A DNA stretch of 10,535 bases from JBOGWY01 sp050694015 (GTDB lineage Bacteria; Actinomycetota; CADDZG01; WHSQ01): the NCBI GenBank assembly GCA_050694015.1, contig JBOGWY010000090.1, positions 1 through 10,535 of the forward strand, given 5' to 3'. The notes below the pieces were generated by a model. It saw nothing but the letters and a program-made list of their open reading frames with translations, did no database searches and was not told where the DNA came from. This document shows, piece after piece, positions 1-6,355 of this stretch. Positions within the stretch are counted from its first letter, which is position 1. Each line of letters opens with the position of its first letter. Made by a program: the position numbers and the translations under genes.

Positions 1-366
1 CCGGCGGGGGGGCCGGGCATGCGAGAGATGCTGCACGTCACGGCGGCCCTCGTCGGCGAGGGCCTCGGAGATTCGATCGGGTTGATCACCGATGGACGAT
101 TCAGCGGAGCGACGCACGGCCTCATGGTGGGTCACATCGCGCCGGAGGCGAGCCGCGGCGGTCCGATCGCGATCGTCCAGGACGGCGATGAGATAACGAT
201 CGACATCGACGGACGTGAGCTCCGGCTCGGCCTCGACGACGACACGATCGCCAAGCGCCTGGCCGACCTGGTCCTCCCCCCGCCGCGCTACACGACGGGA
301 GTCTTCGCCAAATACGCGGCCAGCGTGACGAGCGCCAGCGAAGGAGCCACCACCACCGTTTTGTGA
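1..366 (+). CDS. ilvD: Dihydroxy-acid dehydratase, C-terminal part (5' end outside window)
   Basis: This is the last 121 codons of dihydroxy-acid dehydratase, the cytoplasmic iron-sulfur enzyme that dehydrates 2,3-dihydroxy acids to 2-keto acids in valine, isoleucine and leucine synthesis. The frame is open from base 1 and begins with GGPGMREM, a signature of the family. It continues with TDGRFSGATHGLMVGHIAPEA, the conserved C-terminal block whose FSG serine lies at the active site in known members, and ends with the usual RYTTGVFAKYAASVTSASEGA tail. The ATG at 19 lies inside the gene and is not a start. The last two codons and the TGA stop (364-366) fall inside a 48-bp dispersed repeat, so the ending TTTVL is probably repeat-derived and replaces the original terminus by a few residues. 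Identity is nearly certain; the N-terminal cluster cysteines cannot be checked. Confidence 0.95.
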   Translation, partial: PAGGPGMREMLHVTAALVGEGLGDSIGLITDGRFSGATHGLMVGHIAPEASRGGPIAIVQDGDEITIDIDGRELRLGLDDDTIAKRLADLVLPPPRYTTGVFAKYAASVTSASEGATTTVL

Positions 367-406
367 GCACATACCCGCGTTTTCAGGCGGGCGTTTGCAG
401 AAGAAA
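359..406 (+). repeat. 48-bp stop-codon-proximal repeat, copy 1
   Basis: The copy runs from TTTTGTGAGCACATACCCGC to GCAGAAGAAA. It matches copy 2 (569-616, opposite strand) at 44 of 48 positions and copy 3 (9073-9120) at 42 of 48, with no length change. The left 30 and right 12 bases are the most conserved and the middle varies. It overlaps the ilvD stop codon and points in the same direction as ilvD. No T-run follows, so it is not a standard intrinsic terminator. Confidence 0.85.
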
Positions 407-568
407 TGGGCGGCGACCCGCTATTCCGAGCCTTTCGCCTCCGGGACGACTGCGCGATACGAAACGGGAACAGACAACCGAAGACGACGACCGCAACCAG
501 GATCGATAGCACCACATGGCGTAACAAACCCCCCCGGTGGAATGCGGTTCCTGGCTCCATCTCCACCT
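407..568. other. Spacer between two inverted repeat copies
   Basis: This 162-bp segment lies between the converging 3' ends of ilvD and the DUF2207 gene and is bounded by inverted copies of the 48-bp repeat. The whole unit (359-616) is 258 bp and has the geometry of a MITE with 48-bp terminal inverted repeats, but no clear target-site duplication is visible outside it. The minus strand contains an open frame starting at 566, after a purine-rich AAGGTGGAG, that encodes a short hydrophobic stretch followed by arginines. That frame runs through copy 1 into antisense of ilvD, so I do not call it a gene. Confidence 0.4.
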
Positions 569-616
569 TTTCTTCTGCAGCTGCACGCCTGAAAACGCGG
601 GTATGTGCTCACAAAA
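569..616 (-). repeat. 48-bp stop-codon-proximal repeat, copy 2
   Basis: Read on the minus strand it begins TTTTGTGAGCACATACCCGC and ends GCAGAAGAAA. Its first base lies 5 nt after the TAA stop of the DUF2207 gene, and it points in the same direction as that gene. The centre holds the self-complementary CTGCAG/TGCAGCTGCA, and TTTTC pairs with a flanking GAAAA, giving a weak hairpin. Together with copy 1 it forms a long inverted pair. Confidence 0.85.
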
Positions 617-620
617 GGGG

Positions 621-2513
621 TTACCAGGCGCCTCCGCCCCCGCCGCCCCCGCCTCCTCCGCCACCACCGGAGAAGCCACCGCCTCCTCCGCTGCTGGACG
701 GCGGCGAGACGGTCTGCATCGCGTGCGAGAAATCGGCGATCGCGAACGCGCTGTTGCCGTAGCCGAGGGGGCCACGCGACGAGATGAAGTAGATGTTGCT
801 CGACTCGACTAGTTCGGGCGGAGCCTTGAGCTGCGCCGCTTCCAGGACCCGAGCCGCGACGCCGAACGCGATCCCGTAGACGAGGAACCGCTCCCAGATC
901 TCGATCGAGCCGGGCACGGCCTCCTTCATGCCCGCGAAGTCGGTGAGGAAGCGCCTGAAGCCACCCCACCGGGCCGCGTTCTCGGCCGCTTCGCGCGTCC
1001 GTCGTTCCCACCCTCGCTTGGCGATCAGGAAGCCGAGCAGTCCGAGGAAGTTGAGCCCGAAGATGAAGATCAGCGATCCGTAGAGGGCGATCTGCCACAG
1101 GTGCCAACGGGTGTCGCCCCACACCATCACGGGGATGATGGCGACAGCGAGAGTGAGCATCAGGAATATGAACACCGCCCAGCCGGCACGGCGACGACCT
1201 GTCTTCACCCACCAGTTCTTGTCCTTCGTGACGTCGTTGACTCCCGACACGAATGCGCGGAACCGTTCGGAGTAATAGGTCGGATCACCCTTCAGCTTGT
1301 CCTTCATCTCGCCGAGCAGCAGCTGGTCGTCCCCCTCGACGGCCTTCACGATCGTCGTGTAGACCTCGCGTTCGAAGTCATGGAGATCGTCGAGCGGTTT
1401 GTCCCGCGGCTTCACCGCGAGGTCCGAGACGACGTCTTCCTTGAGCCCACCCCACGTTTTCTTCACCGTCTCTATGGGGATCGCTTCGATGTAGTCGCGC
1501 CGGATCAGGTCGAAGAGCGTCGCCGTGAACGTGTCTCCGGTCGCGCGCGTGTAGCCGGGAGCAAGTAACGCCCCGACCAGCGCGGGACGCTCGTCCGCGG
1601 GCGGCTCGAAGACGTAGTCGCCCACGGCGGGCACCTGCAGCTCCCGTCCGTAGCGCCACCAGATGAACGCGCCGATCCCGAACGCCGGCAGGACCGCCAG
1701 CAGGAGAGCCACCAGCAGCAGCCACCAGAAGTTGTCGCGCACGAACTGGTCGCGACGTCGATCCTCTTGTATGCGTGCCGCGATGTCGGCCTCCTCTTGC
1801 AGGATCCGTTCGAGCCCGTTGCCCTCCTTCACCTCGGCCCCCGCGGTGGACGTCAGCAGGTGGCGAGGGAACACCACGCGCATCTCGACGAACGTCCCCG
1901 GTGGGATCTCGAACGCGATCAGCCCCGCGCCGCTGCCGTCGTCGAGCAGATGCGTCGATCCGCGCACCTCGGAGTGCCCGAAGACCTTGACCTCCTCCGG
2001 GGCACGACCCGGCAGTTTGACGGTCGCGGTCAGATGGTTGAGGCCGACCTGCCACTCGTCGCCCCACACCTGGAGGTTCAGGTCGGCGACGTCATCCCAC
2101 GCTTCGACCAGTCCCGTGAACGTGTAACGGATCGTGAACGTGCGCAACTCGTTGAACGCCGAGTAGTGCCACACGACGCGCGTCGCGTCGTCGATCTCCT
2201 CGGTTCCGTACGTACCGGGGACGTCAGAGCTGCCCAGCTCGGTGTTGCCGCCGGGCACGTACACCTGATCACCTTCGGAGACGGTGACTCCGGTGATCTC
2301 CTCCCCGGGCCGCGTGGGGATGTCGCGGTAGGCGCCGGAGAACGAACCGCTGAACTGGAACGAGATCTGCTCGGTGATGTCGACTGAGCCGTCGCGCTTG
2401 ACCTGCACTTGGATGTCCCCGCGCGTGAGTGTGAACGATTTCTCCTGCGCCGCCGCGGGGGCCGCGGACAACACGAAGATCAGGGCGACGGCAGTGCACA
2501 AGAACCGTTTCAT
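621..2513 (-). CDS. DUF2207-family membrane protein with poly-glycine tail
   Basis: The product is a predicted secreted-then-membrane protein of 630 residues in the DUF2207 (YciQ-like) family, whose function is not established. A signal peptide (about 1-23, ending AAPAAAQ) leads into an extracytoplasmic beta-rich domain (about 25-225) with the family pattern SFTLTRGDIQVQVKRDGSVD and GAYRDIP. A transmembrane helix follows at about 264-287. Next come a cytoplasmic domain (about 290-435, including ALLAPGYTRATGDTFTATLF) and two more helices at about 443-466 and 474-498. The C terminus (about 605-630) is almost pure glycine ending in AW, common in this family. Two adjacent ATG codons exist; the second (2513) is 6 nt after GGAG, while the first (2516) is only 3 nt after it. 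The gene follows the PNPOx gene by about 25 nt, so both probably share one transcript. Repeat copy 2 lies directly after the stop. Confidence 0.9.
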   Translation of the reverse strand: MKRFLCTAVALIFVLSAAPAAAQEKSFTLTRGDIQVQVKRDGSVDITEQISFQFSGSFSGAYRDIPTRPGEEITGVTVSEGDQVYVPGGNTELGSSDVPGTYGTEEIDDATRVVWHYSAFNELRTFTIRYTFTGLVEAWDDVADLNLQVWGDEWQVGLNHLTATVKLPGRAPEEVKVFGHSEVRGSTHLLDDGSGAGLIAFEIPPGTFVEMRVVFPRHLLTSTAGAEVKEGNGLERILQEEADIAARIQEDRRRDQFVRDNFWWLLLVALLLAVLPAFGIGAFIWWRYGRELQVPAVGDYVFEPPADERPALVGALLAPGYTRATGDTFTATLFDLIRRDYIEAIPIETVKKTWGGLKEDVVSDLAVKPRDKPLDDLHDFEREVYTTIVKAVEGDDQLLLGEMKDKLKGDPTYYSERFRAFVSGVNDVTKDKNWWVKTGRRRAGWAVFIFLMLTLAVAIIPVMVWGDTRWHLWQIALYGSLIFIFGLNFLGLLGFLIAKRGWERRTREAAENAARWGGFRRFLTDFAGMKEAVPGSIEIWERFLVYGIAFGVAARVLEAAQLKAPPELVESSNIYFISSRGPLGYGNSAFAIADFSHAMQTVSPPSSSGGGGGFSGGGGGGGGGGGGGAW

Positions 2514-2541
2514 CATCAGCTCGGCTCCGGCGATCGCTCGG

Positions 2542-3153
2542 TTATGGAGTGACGCGTTCCGTCTCCAGCGCGTGGACGCGTTCGGGATCGAGGCCCGGCA
2601 GGCCGTCGAGGCTCTCGAGGTTCTGCTCTTCCTGGTACTTGAGGACGCCCGCGGGGCCGTGCTGCGTGAGGCGCTTGTCGACCCATAACTCGCCGTGCTC
2701 CCGTACCCCCTCGAAGCTCATCAACGGCACGGAATACCCACACGACGACGCGATGCGATGGACGTCTATCTCGATGATCGAGCGCAGTCCTTCCTCGCGC
2801 AATGTGCTTCCGGTGAAATGGGGGAGCAACGCGTCGAACGAGGCCCCGCCGCGCTGATGGACCCGGCCTTCCCCATGCAACCGCATGATCTTCGGACGTC
2901 CCTCGAACGCGCAGAACATCACGACGATGCGCCCGTTCTCACGCAGGTGCGCGATCGTCTCGACACCGCTGCCGGTGATGTCGAGGTACGCGACGCGCCG
3001 CGGCCCGAGCACCGCGAACGAGCCCTGGTTGCCCTTCGGGGAAACGTTGACCATGCCGTCACCCGACAGTGGTCCGGTGGCCACGAAGTAGACGTGCTGC
3101 TCGGTCATCCACCGGGCCGTCGCCTCGTCGATCTCGTCGTAAGTCTTTCCCAT
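2542..3153 (-). CDS. Pyridoxamine 5'-phosphate oxidase-family (split-barrel) protein
   Basis: The 203-residue product matches the PNPOx-like split beta-barrel family, cytoplasmic proteins that bind FMN or related flavin or deazaflavin cofactors. Visible family features are HVYFVATGPLSGDGMVNVSPKG (about 20-41), RRVAYLDITGSGVETIAHL (52-70), GRIVVMFCAFEGRPKIMRLHG (74-94) and the C-terminal SCGYSVPLMSFEGVR (137-151). The last block is typical of an actinobacteria-rich subgroup annotated only as PNPOx family, so a true PdxH role should not be assumed. TAGGGT lies 6 nt upstream of the ATG, which would fit a -10 element of a leaderless transcript; the same G-rich stretch could instead act as a weak ribosome-binding site. 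It is the first gene of a two-gene unit with the DUF2207 gene and is divergent from the GAF-ANTAR gene. Substrate and cofactor are not readable from the sequence. Confidence 0.9.
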   Translation of the reverse strand: MGKTYDEIDEATARWMTEQHVYFVATGPLSGDGMVNVSPKGNQGSFAVLGPRRVAYLDITGSGVETIAHLRENGRIVVMFCAFEGRPKIMRLHGEGRVHQRGGASFDALLPHFTGSTLREEGLRSIIEIDVHRIASSCGYSVPLMSFEGVREHGELWVDKRLTQHGPAGVLKYQEEQNLESLDGLPGLDPERVHALETERVTP

Positions 3154-3234
3154 ACCCCCACCCTATCCAGCGCCGAGCAACCCTCGATAGGATGACCGTA
3201 ACGAGTCCAGCAGAGGGCTCCGGCGGGAGGGGTG

Positions 3235-3957
3235 ATGGCCGCGGAAGGCCACCAGGACTACCCGCACGAACTGGTGGAGAGCATCGAGATGCTCTCGCGT
3301 CTGGTCCTGACCGAAGAGGACATCTCCAGCACGATGCAGCGCATAGCCGAGCTGACCGTGCATGCGGTCGAGGGTGCCGAGGAGGGCAGCGTGTCGCTGG
3401 CGCGGGGCGACGAAATAGTCACGCTCGGCGCGACCGCCGATGTCTGCCGGCAGATCGACGAGTTGCAATACGAGACTGGTCAAGGTCCGTGCCTCTCGTC
3501 GATCAAAGAACATGAAACGTTCCGGATCCCGGATATGGAGACCGACCACACGTGGCCGGAGTTCTCGAAACGTGCCGCCGCCGAAACCGACATCAAGAGC
3601 ATGCTGTCGTTCGTCCTTGACTTACGCGAAGGAACCCTCGGCGCGGTCAACCTGATGTCGACCGACAAGGACTCATTCGACGACGACGACGTTGCCACAG
3701 GCGCGATCTTCGCGGCGCAGGCAGCGATCGCTCTCGCGAACGCCGTCCAACACGACACGGATCTCAAGCACATCGAGCAATTCGAAGCCGGTCTGCAGAC
3801 GCGTCAACTGATCGGGCAAGCCGTGGGGTTGGTCATGGCGGCCCATCGGGTGAACGCCGACGACGCCTTCGACATCCTCGTCCGGGTTTCGCAGACCTCG
3901 AACGTGAAGGTGCGGGAGATCGCCCAGCGCGTGGTCGACAACCCACCCGAGGGGTGA
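3235..3957 (+). CDS. GAF-ANTAR transcription antitermination regulator
   Basis: The 240-residue product is a cytoplasmic two-domain regulator. The N-terminal GAF sensor domain spans about 25-172, with TGQGPCLSSIKEHETFRIPD at 81-100 and LGAVNLMS at 135-142. The C-terminal ANTAR RNA-binding domain spans about 177-234, with LQTRQLIGQAVGLVMAAH, then DDAFDILVRVSQTSNVKVREIAQRVV. ANTAR proteins bind paired hairpins in nascent RNA and prevent termination; this arrangement, without a receiver domain, is common in actinobacteria. GGAGG at 3226-3230 precedes both GTG 3232 and ATG 3235; I prefer the ATG for spacing. Cys71 and Cys86 in the GAF domain could be redox- or ligand-related, which is only a guess. 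The ligand is unknown. It is divergent from the PNPOx gene across about 80 bp, and I see no ANTAR target hairpin pair nearby. Confidence 0.92.
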   Translation: MAAEGHQDYPHELVESIEMLSRLVLTEEDISSTMQRIAELTVHAVEGAEEGSVSLARGDEIVTLGATADVCRQIDELQYETGQGPCLSSIKEHETFRIPDMETDHTWPEFSKRAAAETDIKSMLSFVLDLREGTLGAVNLMSTDKDSFDDDDVATGAIFAAQAAIALANAVQHDTDLKHIEQFEAGLQTRQLIGQAVGLVMAAHRVNADDAFDILVRVSQTSNVKVREIAQRVVDNPPEG

Positions 3958-4040
3958 GGATGACGGAGCTCCGCCGACAGAACGGGACATTTCGTCCAAG
4001 TAACTAGCCAAACCCGTCGCAGTCGGGCGAGGATGCCCCG

Positions 4041-4244
4041 ATGAAAACGAAACGCATCATCGCGATCGCTTCGCTCGTGCTCGGTCTGTCGGCCCTGGCG
4101 GCCCCCGCCACGGCCGCTCCCAACTCCGATCCGTTCCCCAAGACGCTGTGGATGGACGGCAACGGGAACGCCTGCGGCGGTCTGTTCGGCGCCGGTGGAC
4201 AGGGAGCCGTCATCTACGCGGCGGAGTGCACGCCCCAGTCGTAG
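4041..4244 (+). CDS. Small secreted protein, 67 residues, unknown function
   Basis: I do not recognise this family. The N terminus is a textbook signal peptide: positive MKTKR, hydrophobic core IIAIASLVLGLSALAA, and cleavage after ATA or TAA near residue 26. The mature part is about 41 residues, with WMDGNGNACGGLFGAGGQGA and two cysteines (45 and 63) that could form one disulfide. GAGG lies about 9 nt before the ATG. It sits about 80 bp downstream of the GAF-ANTAR gene on the same strand, and its stop is only 4 bp from the stop of the convergent RTX-repeat gene. The signal peptide and ribosome-binding site make it likely real, but its small size leaves doubt. Confidence 0.62.
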   Translation: MKTKRIIAIASLVLGLSALAAPATAAPNSDPFPKTLWMDGNGNACGGLFGAGGQGAVIYAAECTPQS

Positions 4245-4248
4245 CCTT

Positions 4249-4644
4249 TCACTGCACCTCGGTCTCGCACGCCACGAAACTGTCGGTGCCCGGCCCGCCG
4301 AGGCAGACGTCGCTCCCGGGTCCCCCGTCGATCGAGTCGTCGCCGCCCGCCCCTTGGATGCAGTCGTCCCCGCCCAGTGCCGAGATCGCGTCGGGGACCC
4401 CGCTCCCCGTGATGAGGTCGTTGGACCCGGTTCCCGTGATCACACCGATGCCTTGCACGCGGTTGGTCACTACGATCGAGTTGCACGCCGCCGGTTTGAG
4501 ATCGTTCGCGTCGATCGTCTGACTCGTTTCGCCGGCACGCGACGACGTAACGACGTTGGCGGCGGTGAGGGCCGTAACGGCGGAGCCCAGTAACAACGTC
4601 ACCAAGGCCGCGGTCGCGACCCCCACGATCACCCGCGGCGTCAC
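4249..4644 (-). CDS. Exported RTX-like nonapeptide-repeat protein, probable SipW-type substrate
   Basis: The 131-residue product has an N-terminal hydrophobic export segment (about 5-28) ending in TAANVVTSSRAGE. This resembles the signal-peptide end of the protein encoded at 6356-6733. Residues 71-124 are six uninterrupted nonapeptides in the style of RTX or hemolysin-type calcium-binding repeats, including GAGGDDSID, GGPGSDVCL and GGPGTDSFV. Such repeats normally fold into a calcium-stabilised beta roll outside the cell. Six is few for a self-standing roll, and the first two (GTGSNDLIT, GSGVPDAIS) are degenerate. Four cysteines (54, 95, 114, 126) suggest disulfides, unusual for RTX proteins. 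The start is GTG, and GTGA is shared with the stop of the upstream signal peptidase gene, so translation is probably coupled. A structural or surface role is inference. Confidence 0.85.
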   Translation of the reverse strand: MTPRVIVGVATAALVTLLLGSAVTALTAANVVTSSRAGETSQTIDANDLKPAACNSIVVTNRVQGIGVITGTGSNDLITGSGVPDAISALGGDDCIQGAGGDDSIDGGPGSDVCLGGPGTDSFVACETEVQ

Positions 4645-6281
4645 CGTGATTGTTGCGAGCGCCGGCGAGCGAGATCGTCGGCCCTCGGACTCCTGAAGGT
4701 CCCCTCGGCGCGGACGATCGGCAGCTCCGTCACATTGGAGGCGTCCGGCATCGCCGGTTGGTACCAGTAGACGACCCCGTCTTCCTCGACCGAGTAGGTA
4801 TGCACGTTCTCGCTCTGGTCGTGAAGGATGAAGCGTTCGTAGCCTTGGGCCAGCCGCACGAGTTCGCCCATGTCTTTCACCTGCACGGCTTTCCGCTCGG
4901 ACGTCGCGCTCGCCGACGCGATATCGAGGATCAGGCTGCCGTAGCGCCGCGTGATCGCCGCCGGTTCGTCGACGTCGCGTCTACCGATCAGGCCGGCGAG
5001 GGCAATGAGTAGAGCGATGCCGGCTCCGATCGCGGCCACGATCCGCAGCGTCGAGACCGGGACGGCCAGTGGTCCGATCGACAGTTCGTTCCGAACGGTC
5101 GTGGGGACGGCCACGGTTCCACGCGCGCGGGGCGCCAGAGGGTCCGCGGCGGAAGCCGAGCCGAGGGGGCCGGGTTCCGGCGCGGCGAGTCTCATCCTCA
5201 GCGGATCCAACTCGAACCGAAGCGTCGGAGCGAATACCCGACCGAAGCTGCGCCCGCGGATCGCGCCGTCGATCCGAAGCTGCGGGATCACCGTGAGCCG
5301 GAACGCTTGCTGTTGCACTTGGGTGAGCGCACCGAAACGACCCATCAGGGATCGCACCTTGCGCAGGTCGAGCGTGCCCGCCAATCGGACGCGGTCGCCG
5401 TCGAGATCTCTGGTCGTCGCGATGACGAAGTTGTGTTTCCAGCCGCTCGGTTCCCAGAGCTCGACCATGAGCTCACCTTCCCCATCGACGACGTGAGGTT
5501 CGGACGAGGAGAACATGTAGTCGAATCGCACCTCGACCTCGTCGACGAGCTTGAGGAACAAGGGCCGGCCGGTCGTGACGGTCCCAGACGGATAAACGGC
5601 GCTCTTGTCGGTGGTCGCGGAGTACGAGAACGTTCCGGCGTTTTCGTACGCGCTCGTACGCGTCGTCGTGACGCGGATCGGCCGCGTGTATGCGAAGGCT
5701 CCGAGTGCCAGCGAGATGATCATGGTTACCGCAGCGATCGCCGAAGCCCCCCGGAGGCGGCGGCGGGCGGGCTCGGTCTGATGCCCCGCTCGTCCCGGCG
5801 TGCGATGACGACCTCTCCGTCGTCGGCTCCGAGCGAATCCACCGAGGAGCACCACGGCAAGCACCGCGACGATGAGGGCCGCGTTGCCCGGTTTGCCTAC
5901 CCAAGTCAGGGCCCGTCCCGCGCGTGGGATCACCAGCCACGCGGCCCCCAGGATCTGATCCGGGGCCGGGTGGTCTTGATCGATGAAGTCGTTGTTGTCG
6001 CCCTTGAAGACGAAACCGTCGGCATCCTCCGCGACGATCCGGTGGAGCACGACGCGATCCAGGCTGTCGCTGTGGTAGCCGGCTATGTCTCCGACCTCGT
6101 AACCGGCAGACTCGCGCACCACGACTAGGTCCCCTGCATGGATGCCGGGTTGCATGCTGCTTCCGGTGGTCACGACATACGACACCCGACCTCCGAGCGG
6201 TTCCGGCGCGAAGAAGAGCCACCCGACCAGCGCGGTGGCAACGAGGGTTATGGAACCGAGGATCTTGAGGATTCTTCTCAT
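4641..6281 (-). CDS. SipW-type signal peptidase I fused to DUF5305-like domain
   Basis: The 546-residue product begins as an archaeal/ER/SipW-type signal peptidase. There is a membrane anchor at about 5-25, then TTGSSMQPGIHAGD with the catalytic Ser at 42. VVLHRIV places His80 where bacterial LepB-type enzymes have Lys, and FKGDNND (92-98) holds the conserved acidic residue. A second helix lies at about 133-149, followed by a very basic linker (151-177) and a third helix (about 179-198). An extracytoplasmic beta-rich domain (about 200-410) contains GTFSYSATTDKSAVYPSGTV, then GRPLFLK. A fourth helix (about 413-433) leads to a cytoplasmic tail of about 110 residues with VKDMGELVRLAQGYERFI and VVYWYQP. 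The part after residue 178 resembles DUF5305 proteins, usually separate neighbours of such peptidases. I chose ATG 6281 because the peptidase homology begins there; the upstream frame would cross the intergenic hairpin. It is flanked by two candidate substrates. Confidence 0.9.
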   Translation of the reverse strand: MRRILKILGSITLVATALVGWLFFAPEPLGGRVSYVVTTGSSMQPGIHAGDLVVVRESAGYEVGDIAGYHSDSLDRVVLHRIVAEDADGFVFKGDNNDFIDQDHPAPDQILGAAWLVIPRAGRALTWVGKPGNAALIVAVLAVVLLGGFARSRRRRGRHRTPGRAGHQTEPARRRLRGASAIAAVTMIISLALGAFAYTRPIRVTTTRTSAYENAGTFSYSATTDKSAVYPSGTVTTGRPLFLKLVDEVEVRFDYMFSSSEPHVVDGEGELMVELWEPSGWKHNFVIATTRDLDGDRVRLAGTLDLRKVRSLMGRFGALTQVQQQAFRLTVIPQLRIDGAIRGRSFGRVFAPTLRFELDPLRMRLAAPEPGPLGSASAADPLAPRARGTVAVPTTVRNELSIGPLAVPVSTLRIVAAIGAGIALLIALAGLIGRRDVDEPAAITRRYGSLILDIASASATSERKAVQVKDMGELVRLAQGYERFILHDQSENVHTYSVEEDGVVYWYQPAMPDASNVTELPIVRAEGTFRSPRADDLARRRSQQSR

Positions 6282-6296
6282 GGTCGTCGACGTCGC

Positions 6297-6344
6297 CCCA
6301 TCGGGGACGCCCACGGAGTCACACTGTGGGCGTCCCCCGACGGG
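6297..6344 (-). promoter_or_regulatory. Strong intergenic RNA hairpin before the signal peptidase gene
   Basis: GGGGACGCCCAC (6303-6314) and GTGGGCGTCCCC (6326-6337) form a perfect 12-bp stem with an 11-nt loop. With one bulged base and one mismatch the stem can extend by about five more pairs to 6297 and 6344. It lies between the stop of the exported-protein gene (6356) and the ATG of the signal peptidase (6281), 15 nt before that ATG. No U-run follows on the minus strand, so an intrinsic terminator is unlikely. Differential mRNA stability or restrained translation of the peptidase is a reasonable inference, since the upstream product would be needed in larger amounts. Confidence 0.65.
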
Positions 6345-6355
6345 ATCGAACGCTG

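Noticed and set aside
288..566. Minus-strand 92-codon frame with a hydrophobic segment, after a purine-rich AAGGTGGAG
   Set aside because: Half of it is repeat copy 1 and antisense of ilvD. The first 45 codons could be a remnant of a small membrane protein, but nothing beyond hydrophobicity supports it.
359..616. Integron attC site or cassette array explanation for the repeats
   Set aside because: The copies lack the paired RYYYAAC and GTTRRRY core sites, no integrase is visible, and the genes before them lie on both strands and include an ordinary metabolic gene.
421..1212. Long minus-strand frame and several plus-strand frames antisense or alternative to DUF2207
   Set aside because: They are Arg/Pro-rich shadow frames of a GC-rich coding region with no domain pattern or start signals; the DUF2207 frame explains the region.
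4004..4213. Minus-strand 69-codon frame opposite the small secreted protein
   Set aside because: It has no ribosome-binding site or signal and is Pro/Ala-rich; the plus-strand frame has a signal peptide and a ribosome-binding site.
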